From JBJHBP01 sp050485685 (lineage in GTDB: Bacteria > Pseudomonadota > Gammaproteobacteria > Steroidobacterales > Rariloculaceae), in the NCBI GenBank assembly GCA_050485685.1, contig JBJHBW010000003.1, positions 62,001 to 126,000 of the forward strand: a stretch of 64,000 nt of DNA, written 5' to 3'. Positions 25,480 through 35,174 of this stretch are shown in pieces. Under the pieces are notes generated by a model that had not been told where the DNA came from, ran no database searches, and saw only the letters and a program-made list of their open reading frames with translations. The translations under genes were made by a program, and so were the position numbers. The stretch's first letter is position 1, and each line of letters begins with the position of its first letter.

Positions 25480-26696
25480 GCGCATCCGCCTTCAGGGTCG
25501 CAATCGTCGGTGGCGGGCCGGTAGGTCTTGCGATTGCCGCACGTCTGGCTGCCGGTACACACGGCCGGCATCTCGCATTGCGGCTGCTCGATGGTGGTCC
25601 TGCGCCGCAGTGGAGCGTTGAGCACACCGACCTTCGTGTCTATGCCCTGTCACGTGCGTCGCAGCGTCTGCTGCAGGGTATCGGCGTGTGGGAGGCGGTG
25701 GCGGCGCGGCGCGTGAGCCCTTATTCCAGCATGCAGGTCTGGGATGGGGGGCACGACGATCCGGGTGGCGTGCTGCGTTTCGAGGCCGCCGATATCGGCG
25801 AGCCGGATCTCGGACACATCGTAGAGGACAGCCTGCTGCGTGTGGCGCTTATCGAACATCTGCGATCGCACACCGATGTCACGCTGACTTTCGGCGCACG
25901 CGTGGCTTCGCTGGAGCAGGGCGAAGACAGAGCCACACTGCGGCTGGAGGACGGCGAACGGGTGCGCGCCGATCTGATCATCGCCGCGGACGGCGGCAGT
26001 TCGCGGTTACGCGAACTGGCAGGTCTGCCGGTGATCAGCTGCGGCTACGGTCAGCATGCGATCGTGACGCATGTGTCCACTGAACATGATCACGAACTGC
26101 GCGCGCGACAGCGATTTCTGCCTGACGGGCCGCTGGCGTTTCTGCCACTGTCCGACGGTCGCGTTTCCATAGTCTGGTCCATGCCGTCGGCGAAGGCAAA
26201 GGCGCTGCAGGTTGCCGCTGAGCCGGAGTTCCTGCAGGCATTGCAGGAGGCCAGCGATGGCGTTCTCGGCACACTGTCGGCACCGTCGCCACGCGGAGCA
26301 TTCCCGCTGCGCATGCTGCACTTGTTGCGTTACACACAGCCGGGTCTGGTGCTGACCGGCGACGCCGCGCACACGGTGCATCCCCTGGCAGGTCAGGGGA
26401 TGAATCTGGGCCTTCTGGACGCGGCGCAGCTTGCCAGTACCCTGGAACGGGCTCTGGACGAAGGGCAGACGCCGGGGGACCTGCGTGTGCTGCGACGTTA
26501 TGAGCGCGCCAGCAAGGGTGAGAACCTGGCCATGCTGCTGGCGCTGGACGCGATGGCGCGAGGGTTCCCGGTTTCCGGCCTGACTTCACCGCTGCGACGC
26601 GCGGGGTTTGCCATCATGCAGGGCTTCGCCCCGGGACGCAGATGGCTGATGCGACAGGCGCTTGGTACATCAAGTCCCCGCAGCGCCAGATACTGA
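25476..26696 (+). CDS. ubiI: UbiI/VisC-like ubiquinone FAD hydroxylase
   Basis: A 406-aa paralogue of UbiH: VAIVGGGPVGLAIAARL (FAD), DLRVYALSRASQRLL, HIVEDSLLRVALIEHL and LTGDAAHTVHPLAGQGMN. The VYALSRAS and SSMQVWD segments match UbiI (formerly VisC), the C5-hydroxylase. With Coq7 at 16 kb for C6, this would give a complete set of aerobic hydroxylases (C1 UbiH, C5 UbiI, C6 Coq7). A broader-specificity UbiL/UbiM-type enzyme is the alternative. A GC-rich inverted repeat (AGGCCCG at 26735, CGGGCCT at 26755) follows without a T-tract. Confidence 0.85.
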   Translation: MSASAFRVAIVGGGPVGLAIAARLAAGTHGRHLALRLLDGGPAPQWSVEHTDLRVYALSRASQRLLQGIGVWEAVAARRVSPYSSMQVWDGGHDDPGGVLRFEAADIGEPDLGHIVEDSLLRVALIEHLRSHTDVTLTFGARVASLEQGEDRATLRLEDGERVRADLIIAADGGSSRLRELAGLPVISCGYGQHAIVTHVSTEHDHELRARQRFLPDGPLAFLPLSDGRVSIVWSMPSAKAKALQVAAEPEFLQALQEASDGVLGTLSAPSPRGAFPLRMLHLLRYTQPGLVLTGDAAHTVHPLAGQGMNLGLLDAAQLASTLERALDEGQTPGDLRVLRRYERASKGENLAMLLALDAMARGFPVSGLTSPLRRAGFAIMQGFAPGRRWLMRQALGTSSPRSARY

Positions 26697-26852
26697 ATCG
26701 AAGAACCCCGAGCAGCCGCCGAACCCGAACCGCAAGGCCCGCTTAGGGCCGTCTCGGGCCTGCTGTACGGCAACTGGTCGCTTTCCTCGGGAATAAAATG
26801 CTGAGAGTATTGTCTGAATTACCTGCGACAGACTAACTCAGAAAGCGGTTAT

Positions 26853-29681
26853 ATGAAGTCATTCAAAACCTTGCTGGTCATCGCGGTGCTCGCCATGACC
26901 GCCTTCTCGACGTCGGCGCAGGCTCCGAGCTGGAACCAGACGCTGGAACGCATTGCGACCGGTGTGGTGTCGATACGCGTCGACAGCACGCGTGCCTTCG
27001 ACACCGAACGCAACCGATCCACACAGGCGACCGGTTTCGTTGTCGACGCGGCCCGCGGCCTGATCCTGACGAATCGTCATGTGGTCACGCCCGGTCCGGT
27101 GCGCGCGCAGGCGATCTTCCTGAATCAGGAAGAAGTGGACCTGATCCCCGTGTACCGCGATCCCATCCACGATTTCGGCTTCTTCCGCTACGACCCTTCG
27201 GATCTGGTTTTCATGCAACCGGCCGAGATTGCGCTGGTACCGGAGGCCGCGCAGGTCGGCAGTGATATCCGCGTGGTCGGCAACGATGCCGGCGAGCAGC
27301 TGTCGATACTTGCCGGCACGATAGCGAGGCTGGACCGGCAGGCGCCGAACTATGGCCGCGGCAACTACAACGACTTCAATACGTTCTATCTGCAGGCCGC
27401 TTCCGGAACATCGGGCGGCTCGTCGGGTTCACCGGTCATCGACATAGCCGGCCGCGCGATCGCGCTGAATGCCGGTGCCAACACCCAGGCAGCTTCGAGC
27501 TTCTTCCTGCCTCTCGATCGCGTGCAGACCGCGCTGCAACTGATACAGCAGGACCTGCCGGTGCCGCGCGGTACGCTGCAGACGGAGTTTGTGCGCAAGC
27601 CTTTCGCGGAATTGCGGCGCCTTGGCCTGACCGAGGAATCGGAAGCTGCGGCGCGCAGCGCTCACCCCGGCCAGACCGGCATGCTGGTCGTCGAGCAGGT
27701 CATCCCCGGATCCCCGGCCGCCGAACTGCTCGAACCTGGTGATGTGCTGGTGTACATCAACGGTGAACTGGTCACCGAGTTCGTTCCGCTTTCAGCGGTG
27801 CTGGACGACAGCGTAGGCAGGACGGTTGAACTGATCGTCGAGCGGGGCGGAGAGTCGGTCGCGCGCAGCCTGCCGGTTCACGATCTGCATGCGCTGACGC
27901 CCGATGAGTACATCGAATACGGCGACGGCGTTTTTCACAATCTGTCCTATCAGCAGGCACGCCATTATTTTCGTGCCATCGAAGGGGTCTACGTCGCCAG
28001 TCCCGGCTACGTCTTCGGCACCGCCGGAATTCCTCGCGCGAGTCTCATTACGGAGATACAGGGCACCCCGATCGCCAATCTCGACGAGTTTCAGCGGGTG
28101 ATGGAGTCGCTGCCGGAAGGACAGCAGGTCAGCGTGCGTTTCGTGCCCTTCGATGATCCGCGCAGTGAACACCAGAGAATTCTGACCAACAGCCGCACCT
28201 GGTATCCGGCGGTGCGTTGTCATCGCGATGACGCGTCGGGTGTGTGGCCATGTCAGGAACTGGCAGCAGGGCCGCCGTCGCCGACCCGCGAACCGCGGGC
28301 GACCACCTTTCCCGATAATGGCGATGAGCACCTGAACACCATCCATCAGTCACTGGTGCTGGTGAATTTCGACATGCCTTACACGGTATCCGGCGTGTCT
28401 GACCGCTACTATTACGGCACCGGTGTCATTGCCGATGCCGACCGTGGCTGGGTGATCGTGGACCGCAATACGGTACCGGTTGCAATCGGCGACGTGCGAC
28501 TGACATTTGCAGGCTCGCTGGAGATTCCCGGTCAGGTTGAGTATGTGCACCCGCTGCACAATCTTGCTGTGGTGTCTTACGACACCGCACTGATCGGCGA
28601 CACCCCGGTGCGCAGCGCGAATTTCGTTGCCGAAGACGTGGTGCCCGGCCAGTCCGTGCTGGTGGTCGGCCTTTCACCGGATCACAGTCTGCGGTCCCAG
28701 TCGGCTGAGGTGGGATCACTGACGGACGCGAACTTTCCGCCGTCCCGCACGTTCCGTTTTCGCGATTCCAATCTCGAGGCCATCAGCCTGGTCAGCGGCC
28801 CGGGCGGTTTCGACGGAGTGATCACAGATCGCGCCGGTGGTGTGCTGGCCCTGTGGTCCAGTTTTGCATTCCAGAGCGGCAGGGATCTCAACCAGGTGAA
28901 TCTGGGCGTCCCGTCCGAGCTGGTCGTGGATATGCTCGAGCACGTTCGCAGCGACACGCCCATCCGCTCGCTGGAAGTCGAGTGGCGATCCATGCCGCTG
29001 GCGACCGCAAGCAAACTGGATCTGCCTGAGCATTGGTCGCATACCTACGAGACCCACAATCGTCAGCGCCGTCAGGTGCTGTCGGTGTCCAGCGTTGTGG
29101 CGGGAACACCCGCAGTGGAGTTCTTCCGTGCCGGCGACATCCTGCTGGCGATCAACGGCGAACCGGCTAATACATTCCGCGAGGTGGAGCGCGCATCCCA
29201 GCAACCGGAGGTCGAAGTCACGATCTTCAGGGACGGGCGCGAGATCACCGAAACCGTGAACACGGTGGAACTCGGTGGCGTGGATATAGATCGGGTGCTG
29301 GTCTGGGCCGGCGCGCTGATACAGGCACCGCATCGTGAGCTTTCAGCTCAGCGCAGCGTCGAACCCATAGGTGTCTATGTGTCGTTTTACAACTTCGGTT
29401 CGCCTGCCAACCGTGCGGGACTCGTGGCCGGACGCCGGATCGTAGCCGTCAATGGTCAGCCTACGCTGGATATGGACGGTTTCGTTGCCGCGGTGCAGGG
29501 TCTTAACGGCGAAGACGCCGTTCGCCTGCATACGGTGACCTGGAACGACGTACCGGAAGTCATCACGCTGAGGCTGGATGAACTTTACTGGCCGGGCTAT
29601 GAACTGCGGCGCGAAGGCGGACGATGGCATCGCCAGCGTCTGCAGCAGGCGCCGCAGGTGGTTGCCGATACGCGTCCCTGA
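26853..29681 (+). CDS. Duplicated HtrA-type protease with PDZ domains (DEG7/Nma111-like)
   Basis: A 942-aa exported protein: Sec signal peptide (cleavage near residue 23, after SAQA), a trypsin-like domain with H76 (LTNRHVV), D107 (HDFGF) and S191 (GGSSGSP), PDZ domains near 265-345 and 360-440, a second trypsin-like domain at about 490-700, and further PDZ domains near 730-800 and 835-910. In the second protease domain the His, Asp and Ser positions read VDRNTV, HNLAV and GGFDG, so it is inactive. This layout matches yeast Nma111 and plant DEG7 rather than DegP (one protease, two PDZ). The motifs IYRDPVHDFGF-like, RVVGNDAGEQLSILAG and YNDFNT are close to the eukaryotic form. It should act in the periplasm. 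An ATG-proximal GAAAGCGG may be its ribosome-binding site. Confidence 0.87.
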   Translation: MKSFKTLLVIAVLAMTAFSTSAQAPSWNQTLERIATGVVSIRVDSTRAFDTERNRSTQATGFVVDAARGLILTNRHVVTPGPVRAQAIFLNQEEVDLIPVYRDPIHDFGFFRYDPSDLVFMQPAEIALVPEAAQVGSDIRVVGNDAGEQLSILAGTIARLDRQAPNYGRGNYNDFNTFYLQAASGTSGGSSGSPVIDIAGRAIALNAGANTQAASSFFLPLDRVQTALQLIQQDLPVPRGTLQTEFVRKPFAELRRLGLTEESEAAARSAHPGQTGMLVVEQVIPGSPAAELLEPGDVLVYINGELVTEFVPLSAVLDDSVGRTVELIVERGGESVARSLPVHDLHALTPDEYIEYGDGVFHNLSYQQARHYFRAIEGVYVASPGYVFGTAGIPRASLITEIQGTPIANLDEFQRVMESLPEGQQVSVRFVPFDDPRSEHQRILTNSRTWYPAVRCHRDDASGVWPCQELAAGPPSPTREPRATTFPDNGDEHLNTIHQSLVLVNFDMPYTVSGVSDRYYYGTGVIADADRGWVIVDRNTVPVAIGDVRLTFAGSLEIPGQVEYVHPLHNLAVVSYDTALIGDTPVRSANFVAEDVVPGQSVLVVGLSPDHSLRSQSAEVGSLTDANFPPSRTFRFRDSNLEAISLVSGPGGFDGVITDRAGGVLALWSSFAFQSGRDLNQVNLGVPSELVVDMLEHVRSDTPIRSLEVEWRSMPLATASKLDLPEHWSHTYETHNRQRRQVLSVSSVVAGTPAVEFFRAGDILLAINGEPANTFREVERASQQPEVEVTIFRDGREITETVNTVELGGVDIDRVLVWAGALIQAPHRELSAQRSVEPIGVYVSFYNFGSPANRAGLVAGRRIVAVNGQPTLDMDGFVAAVQGLNGEDAVRLHTVTWNDVPEVITLRLDELYWPGYELRREGGRWHRQRLQQAPQVVADTRP

Positions 29682-29708
29682 TCCGCGGCCCCTGTCGGTT
29701 GCCGTGGA

Positions 29709-31769
29709 TCAGCCGGCAAGCCTTGCCAGCAGGTCGTCCGTATCCGTGACCGGCGCCTCGCATTGCGTGCCGGTGCACACATACGCAACCAGCCCTTCCG
29801 GCGCGGGCTTGCGTGCATCCAGCAGACCGGGCAGCGTACCCGCATCGGGCGGGATGCAGAACACCAGCCGGCGCGGGTGGTAACTTGCGCTCAGCGTCCG
29901 TTGAGCCGCCGCGGTGGCTTCCTCTGTACCACGAATAATGACCAGCTGCGGTGGCTGCAGCCAGGTCGCCATTGCCTGCAGCGTGGTGGCGTAGAAGTCC
30001 GGATTGCTCTCCACGACTGCGGCCGCCGCCTGAAACCCGCGTTCGGCCGCTTCCATATAGCGGGGCTCATCCAGCAGGTGCCCCAGCGTCAGTAACGCAC
30101 CCAGCGCGACGCCGTTGCCGGACGGAATGGCTTCGTCGTTGAATGAACGGGGCCGGTGTATCAGCGTTTCGTGATCATCGGCGACGAAGCAGAACCCGCC
30201 CCGCGGGTCCGCGAAGTGTTCCAGCAGTGTGTCGGCCAGTGCGACGGCGAATGTCAGATCTTCGGTGCGCCAGCGACACTGCAAGAGCTCCAGCAGCGCG
30301 TCGATCAGAAATGCGTAGTCATCGAGATAGGCAGGGAAACGCGCCTGGCCGTCTTTGTACACGGACTTCAGGCGGCTGCCGTCCCACAGGTTGTTGCGAA
30401 TGAAGTCGACGGCATCCTGTGCGTGTCTGTGCAGATCGGGTCTCTCAAGCCGCCTGGCCGCGCGTGCCATGGCGCGGATGGTGAGCCCATTCCAGGACAC
30501 CAGCAGCTTGTCGTCACGGCCGGGCGGGGTGCGCCGATTGCGTGCGGACAGCAGCGCGTCGCGGGCGTGGGCCAGCAGTGAGCTGACCTCGTTCGGATAG
30601 ACGCCATTAACGGCGGCCACCGTGGACGGGGACTCCGTGCGGTGCAGGTGCCAGTGCGTGCCCTCGAAGTTCGGCTCCGCGTACAGCCCGAAAACCGACT
30701 TGGCAACTTCGCTGTGCGATGGCGGCAGGGCAGCGTCGAACTGCTCCCGGGTCCACAGATAGAACCGTCCTTCCTCGCCCTCCGAATCGGCATCCAGGGC
30801 GGCATACCAGCCACCACCCGGATGGTGCATGTCGCGCATCAGCCAGTCGGCAGTGTGCGCCGCGGTTGCGGCATAGTCGGGATTGCCCGTTGCAGCAAAG
30901 GCATCGGCGTAGAGTGCCAGCAGGGTGGCGTTGTCGTAGAGCATTTTCTCGAAGTGCGGAATCGACCACGCATCGTCCACGGCGTAGCGAAAGAATCCTC
31001 CACCCAGATGATCGTACAGCCCGCGCGTGGACATCTGGGTCAGCGTGTGCGTGACGATGTTGAGCAGCGGTGAACCGTCCTGACCGGCGCCGACTTCGTC
31101 GTGCCACAGCGCCAGGGCCAGATCCAGACTGCTGGCGCGCGGAAATTTTGGCGCACCGCCGAACCCGCCATGGCGCGGATCGAAACTCTGCTGCAGCGCA
31201 GCGGCAGCGGTTCGCAGCGGGGCATTGTCAGGCGTGCGGCCCAGGTCTGCGGACGCGCGGCCGTCCATGCGCTGCAGCGCATCCACCATCGCCTTGCCCT
31301 GGGTGTCGATATCGCCGCGGTGTTCGCGATAGTAGGCCGCCACACGCTCAAGAACTTCGCCGAATGACACCATGCCGAAGCGCGGCTGTTTGGGCAGATA
31401 CGTGCCGACGGCAATGGGCAGATGACTGTCCGGCGTCAGAAACGCGGTCAGAGGCCAGCCGCCGCCACGACCGGTGAACAGCTGATGCGCGAGCTGGTAG
31501 ATGCGGTCCAGGTCGGGTCGTTCCTCCCGGTCCACCTTGATGTTGACGAACAGTTCGTTCATCAGCTTCGCGGTGTCGGCATCCTCGAAGGACTCGTGGG
31601 CCATGACATGACACCAGTGACAGGCGGAATAGCCGATGGACAGCAGTATCGGTTTGTCGGCATCGCGTGCCGCCGCCAGTGCCTGAGCGTCCCATGGCTG
31701 CCAGTGCACCGGGTTGTCGGCATGCTGGAGCAGGTAGGGACTGGTTTCGTTTCTGAGTCGGTTTTCCAT
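29709..31769 (-). CDS. DUF255 thioredoxin-fold protein (YyaL/SSP411 family)
   Basis: A 686-aa member of the YyaL/spermatogenesis-associated protein 20 family. It begins with the conserved NRLRNETSPYLLQHADNPV, then a thioredoxin-like domain with CHWC at about residues 49-52 (SIGYSACHWCHVMAHESF). The long C-terminal part is an alpha/alpha six-barrel like N-acylglucosamine epimerases (SWNGLTIRAMARAA). Biochemical function is not established. It is cytoplasmic by its lack of a signal peptide, convergent with the DEG7-like gene (27 bp) and divergent from lgt. Confidence 0.92.
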   Translation of the reverse strand: MENRLRNETSPYLLQHADNPVHWQPWDAQALAAARDADKPILLSIGYSACHWCHVMAHESFEDADTAKLMNELFVNIKVDREERPDLDRIYQLAHQLFTGRGGGWPLTAFLTPDSHLPIAVGTYLPKQPRFGMVSFGEVLERVAAYYREHRGDIDTQGKAMVDALQRMDGRASADLGRTPDNAPLRTAAAALQQSFDPRHGGFGGAPKFPRASSLDLALALWHDEVGAGQDGSPLLNIVTHTLTQMSTRGLYDHLGGGFFRYAVDDAWSIPHFEKMLYDNATLLALYADAFAATGNPDYAATAAHTADWLMRDMHHPGGGWYAALDADSEGEEGRFYLWTREQFDAALPPSHSEVAKSVFGLYAEPNFEGTHWHLHRTESPSTVAAVNGVYPNEVSSLLAHARDALLSARNRRTPPGRDDKLLVSWNGLTIRAMARAARRLERPDLHRHAQDAVDFIRNNLWDGSRLKSVYKDGQARFPAYLDDYAFLIDALLELLQCRWRTEDLTFAVALADTLLEHFADPRGGFCFVADDHETLIHRPRSFNDEAIPSGNGVALGALLTLGHLLDEPRYMEAAERGFQAAAAVVESNPDFYATTLQAMATWLQPPQLVIIRGTEEATAAAQRTLSASYHPRRLVFCIPPDAGTLPGLLDARKPAPEGLVAYVCTGTQCEAPVTDTDDLLARLAG

Positions 31770-31942
31770 CGCGCAACTATAGCAATCGTGTCATGACGTT
31801 GTCGGTGTTGGTGAAGACGTAGAAGCCAGCGTCGTCGCCGGTGCGGCTTACTGGGATGAGGGTGCGGTCGGCGGTGCCGGTACCGGCGCTGGTGCTGGCA
31901 GGGCAGGTCGATGCATGATTAACTACACGCGCCAATTCACGG

Positions 31943-32743
31943 GTGACCCTTCTGTTCGAATATCCTGACATCAATCCGGTCGCATTTTCGCTCGGACCGC
32001 TGCAGGTGCGCTGGTATGGCCTGATGTACCTGGGCGGTTTCCTGCTCGGCTGGCTGGGCGCGCGCATGCGCGCAAGGCAGCCATCCAGCCCCGTCGCACC
32101 GCCGCGCGTCGACGATCTTCTTTTCTACGTGGCTATTGGCGTCATTGTCGGCGGCCGCACCGGTTACGTGCTGTTTTACGATTTCGCTGCGTTCATCAGC
32201 AACCCGCTGATGCTGTTCGCAATCTGGGAAGGCGGCATGTCCTTTCACGGTGGTCTGCTGGGCGTCCTTGTCGCAATGGCGTTGTTCGCGCGCAGTCTGG
32301 GGCAGCCGTATTTTCGTATCACGGATTTCCTTGCGCCGTGGGTGGCGCCCGGCCTGGGCCTGGTGCGCGTAGGTAATTTCATCAACAATGAACTGTGGGG
32401 AGCGCCGACGCGCGCAGACGCGCCGTGGGCTGTTGTCGTGGAGGGTGTCGCGCGGCATCCGACGCAGTTGTACGAAGCGCTTCTTGAAGGCCTGGTGCTG
32501 TTCGTGGTGCTGTGGTGGTATTCGGCCAGACCGCGCCCGCTGATGGCGGTGTCAGGGCTGTTCCTGCTGCTGTACGGCGTGTTCCGGTTTGCCGTGGAGT
32601 TCCTGCGTCTGCCGGATCAGCATATCGGCTATCTCGCCTTCGGCTGGCTGACCATGGGGCAGGTGTTGACGGCGCCGATGATCGTTGCTGGTGCGGTGCT
32701 GCTGTTGCTTGCTTACCGTCGTCACGCGACAGTGGCCGCCTGA
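31943..32743 (+). CDS. lgt: Prolipoprotein diacylglyceryl transferase
   Basis: Lgt (266 aa) transfers diacylglycerol from phosphatidylglycerol to the lipobox Cys of prolipoproteins in the inner membrane. About seven hydrophobic helices are visible, with MSFHGGLLGVL and the Lgt signature GLVRVGNFINNELWG. It starts at a GTG (31943) whose product aligns with the E. coli N-terminus (MTxxxxFPEFDPV-like). thyA follows with 22 bp between, the conserved lgt-thyA pair. The 173 bp upstream, shared with the divergent DUF255 gene, contain no clear promoter. Confidence 0.96.
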   Translation: MTLLFEYPDINPVAFSLGPLQVRWYGLMYLGGFLLGWLGARMRARQPSSPVAPPRVDDLLFYVAIGVIVGGRTGYVLFYDFAAFISNPLMLFAIWEGGMSFHGGLLGVLVAMALFARSLGQPYFRITDFLAPWVAPGLGLVRVGNFINNELWGAPTRADAPWAVVVEGVARHPTQLYEALLEGLVLFVVLWWYSARPRPLMAVSGLFLLLYGVFRFAVEFLRLPDQHIGYLAFGWLTMGQVLTAPMIVAGAVLLLLAYRRHATVAA

Positions 32744-32765
32744 CCTGTCGTTCGGGGATCGAATC

Positions 32766-33560
32766 GTGCGTCAGTATCTGGACTTGCTGCGACTGATCCG
32801 TCAGCACGGTGCGCGCAAGGGCGATCGCACCGGCACCGGCACGCTGAGCGTATTCGGCCATCAGATGCGTTTTGATCTCGGGCACGGCTTCCCTGTCGTC
32901 ACCACCAAGAAACTGCACCTGCGATCCATCATTCACGAGCTCCTATGGTTCCTGCGCGGCGAGACCAATATTGCCTACCTGAAAGACAATGGCGTTTCGA
33001 TCTGGGACGAGTGGGCTGATCAGGACGGTGAACTGGGACCGGTATACGGTGCCCAGTGGCGTTCGTGGCCGACGGCCGACGGGCAGCACATAGACCAGAT
33101 CGCGAAAGTCGTGGACCAGTTACGCTGCGATCCTGATTCACGCCGCATCATCGTCAACGCGTGGAATGTCGGCGAGCTGGAGAAGATGGCGCTTGCGCCT
33201 TGTCACCTGCTGTTTCAGTTCTATGTCGCTGACGGCCGGCTGTCCCTGCAGCTGTATCAGCGCAGTGCCGACGTCTTCCTCGGTGTGCCGTTCAACATCG
33301 CATCCTATGCACTGTTGACACACATGCTGGCGCAGCAGACGGATCTTCAGCCCGGGGAGTTTATCTGGACAGGTGGTGACTGCCACCTGTATCTGAATCA
33401 CCTGCAGCAGGCAGACCTTCAGCTCAGCCGCGAACCTCTGCCGCTGCCGAGGCTGGATATCAGACGCCGCCCGGAGAGCATCTTCGAGTACCGCTACGAG
33501 GATTTCGAACTGGTCGGCTACCAGTCACATCCGGCCATCAGGGCGCCGGTTGCCGTCTGA
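32766..33560 (+). CDS. thyA: Thymidylate synthase
   Basis: ThyA makes dTMP from dUMP with methylene-THF. From the GTG at 32766 it is 264 aa, exactly the E. coli length, with the catalytic C146 in LAPCHLLFQF and DRTGTGTLSVFG near the N-terminus; an in-frame start at 32685 inside lgt is rejected because it adds a Cys-rich extension alien to the family. It is convergent with apaH, 9 bp between stops. Confidence 0.97.
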   Translation: MRQYLDLLRLIRQHGARKGDRTGTGTLSVFGHQMRFDLGHGFPVVTTKKLHLRSIIHELLWFLRGETNIAYLKDNGVSIWDEWADQDGELGPVYGAQWRSWPTADGQHIDQIAKVVDQLRCDPDSRRIIVNAWNVGELEKMALAPCHLLFQFYVADGRLSLQLYQRSADVFLGVPFNIASYALLTHMLAQQTDLQPGEFIWTGGDCHLYLNHLQQADLQLSREPLPLPRLDIRRRPESIFEYRYEDFELVGYQSHPAIRAPVAV

Positions 33561-33569
33561 GCAGGTCGC

Positions 33570-34382
33570 TCAGGCGCCGCAGGATACCGCCACCACCGGC
33601 CCCGGCGGCAGCAGGGGGACAGCGCTGAGCTGGCCGCCCCAGACACAACCGCTGTCCAGTGCCGTGAGGTTGTCTCGACGCATGATTCCCAGGGCCGCCC
33701 AGTGTCCGAAGACCAGATGCCAGTCGGCGGCTTTGCGGTGTGGCATGTCGAACCACGCTGTCAGTGCAGGCGGCCTTGACTCAGGCGGGCCCGTGTAGCT
33801 GAAATCCAGCCGCCCTTCGCGATCACAGCATCGCATGCGTGTCAGTGCGTTGACCGTGTAGCGTGCTCTGGCCATCGCGCTGTCCGCATCCTGCTCCCGG
33901 TCGGGCCGGTTGCCGAACAGTTCACCGATCCGTTCGCTCCAGTCGTCATCGCGCAGCAGATTCTGAACCTGCTCTGCCATAACCTTCGCGTGAGCGATGC
34001 TCCAGTCGGGCGGGATGCCGGCATGTACCAGCACCAGACGCTGTTGCGATGCGACATGCATCAGTGGTCGGTTTCGAAGCCAGGTCAGCAGCTCGTCGCG
34101 ATCAGGTGCTGCGAGTATGTCGTTCAGCGTGTCGCGCTGGCCCTGGGGCCGGGCGCCCGCAGCCACCGCAAGCAGGTGCAGGTCATGATTGCCGAGTACC
34201 GTGGTGACGCTGTCACCAAGTGCGATCACCTGGCGCAGCAGCTGCAATGATCCGGGGCCGCGATTGACCAGGTCGCCGACCAGCCACAGCCGGTCGTGGG
34301 CGGGGTCGAACTGCAGGCGTTCCAGCAGGCGTTCAAACGGCTGAGCACAGCCCTGCAGGTCGCCTGCCGCATAAAGCGTCAT
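33570..34382 (-). CDS. apaH: Symmetrical bis(5'-nucleosyl)-tetraphosphatase
   Basis: ApaH (270 aa) hydrolyses Ap4A to two ADP and also removes Np4 caps from RNA. Metallophosphoesterase motifs are visible: GDLQGC near residue 8, LVGDLVNRGP near 35 and VLGNHDLHLL near 62. It overlaps ksgA by 4 bp and is the last gene of lptD-surA-pdxA-ksgA-apaH. The apaG gene that usually lies between ksgA and apaH is absent. Confidence 0.95.
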   Translation of the reverse strand: MTLYAAGDLQGCAQPFERLLERLQFDPAHDRLWLVGDLVNRGPGSLQLLRQVIALGDSVTTVLGNHDLHLLAVAAGARPQGQRDTLNDILAAPDRDELLTWLRNRPLMHVASQQRLVLVHAGIPPDWSIAHAKVMAEQVQNLLRDDDWSERIGELFGNRPDREQDADSAMARARYTVNALTRMRCCDREGRLDFSYTGPPESRPPALTAWFDMPHRKAADWHLVFGHWAALGIMRRDNLTALDSGCVWGGQLSAVPLLPPGPVVAVSCGA

Positions 34383-35167
34383 GATGCGCCTTCACCGATG
34401 GCGTCGGCGAGACGGGCGAACTCGGCCGGATGCAGTGTTTCCGGCCTGGCGCGCGGGTCGAGACCGAGTGCTGTGATGGCGCCTTCATCCAGCAGTCCCT
34501 TCAGCCCGCGCGCGAGTGTCTTGCGCCGCATGGAGAACAGCCTTGCGACGACCTCGGCAAATCGCTTCCGGTCGCGAAGTTCGAATGGCGGCGTGGTGTG
34601 GGGCACCACGCGGACGATGCTGGACCAGACCTTTGGCGCCGGTGTGAACGCGCCGGGACCTATGTCAAAGCATCGCTTCGCGGATGCCGCGGCACCCAGC
34701 ATCACGGTCAGGCGTCCATACTCCTTGCCGCCAGGGGAAGCGCACATCCGCTGCACGACTTCCTTCTGCAGCATCAGGTGCATGTCGCGAATCACATCGT
34801 GCTGCTCGAGCAGATGGAACAGCAGGGGCGTTGAAATGTTGTAGGGCAGATTACCGGCGATGCGCAGCGGTTCCGACGATGCCAGTGCGGCGAGGTCAAA
34901 CTTCAGGGCGTTCGCGTGATGCACGGTCAGGGCAGGATAGCGATCGCTCTGCGCGCTGAGGCGTGCCGCCAGCTCCCGGTCGAGTTCGATGACATGCAGC
35001 TGTGCAACCTGTTCGGCCAGCGGGAAAGTCAGCGCACCATGACCGCCGCCTATCTCGACGAACACATCGTCCGGCTGCGGTGCGATGGTCGCGATGATGC
35101 GCGCGATCACCGCCGGATCGTGAAGAAAATTCTGCCCCAGCGATTTTCGGGCCGGTGGCCGCATCAT
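34379..35167 (-). CDS. rsmA: 16S rRNA dimethyladenosine transferase
   Basis: KsgA/RsmA (262 aa) dimethylates two adjacent adenosines near the 16S rRNA 3' end during 30S maturation. It has LGQNFLHDP, the SAM site FVEIGGGHGALTFPL and the catalytic NLPYNIS. It follows pdxA by 7 bp and overlaps apaH by 4 bp, so translation is probably coupled. Confidence 0.97.
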   Translation of the reverse strand: MMRPPARKSLGQNFLHDPAVIARIIATIAPQPDDVFVEIGGGHGALTFPLAEQVAQLHVIELDRELAARLSAQSDRYPALTVHHANALKFDLAALASSEPLRIAGNLPYNISTPLLFHLLEQHDVIRDMHLMLQKEVVQRMCASPGGKEYGRLTVMLGAAASAKRCFDIGPGAFTPAPKVWSSIVRVVPHTTPPFELRDRKRFAEVVARLFSMRRKTLARGLKGLLDEGAITALGLDPRARPETLHPAEFARLADAIGEGAS

Positions 35168-35174
35168 TGCCGAG

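Noticed and set aside
26735..26761. GC-rich inverted repeat after ubiI as a terminator
   Set aside because: Two alternative short stems are possible and no T-run follows; the evidence is too weak to list as a terminator.
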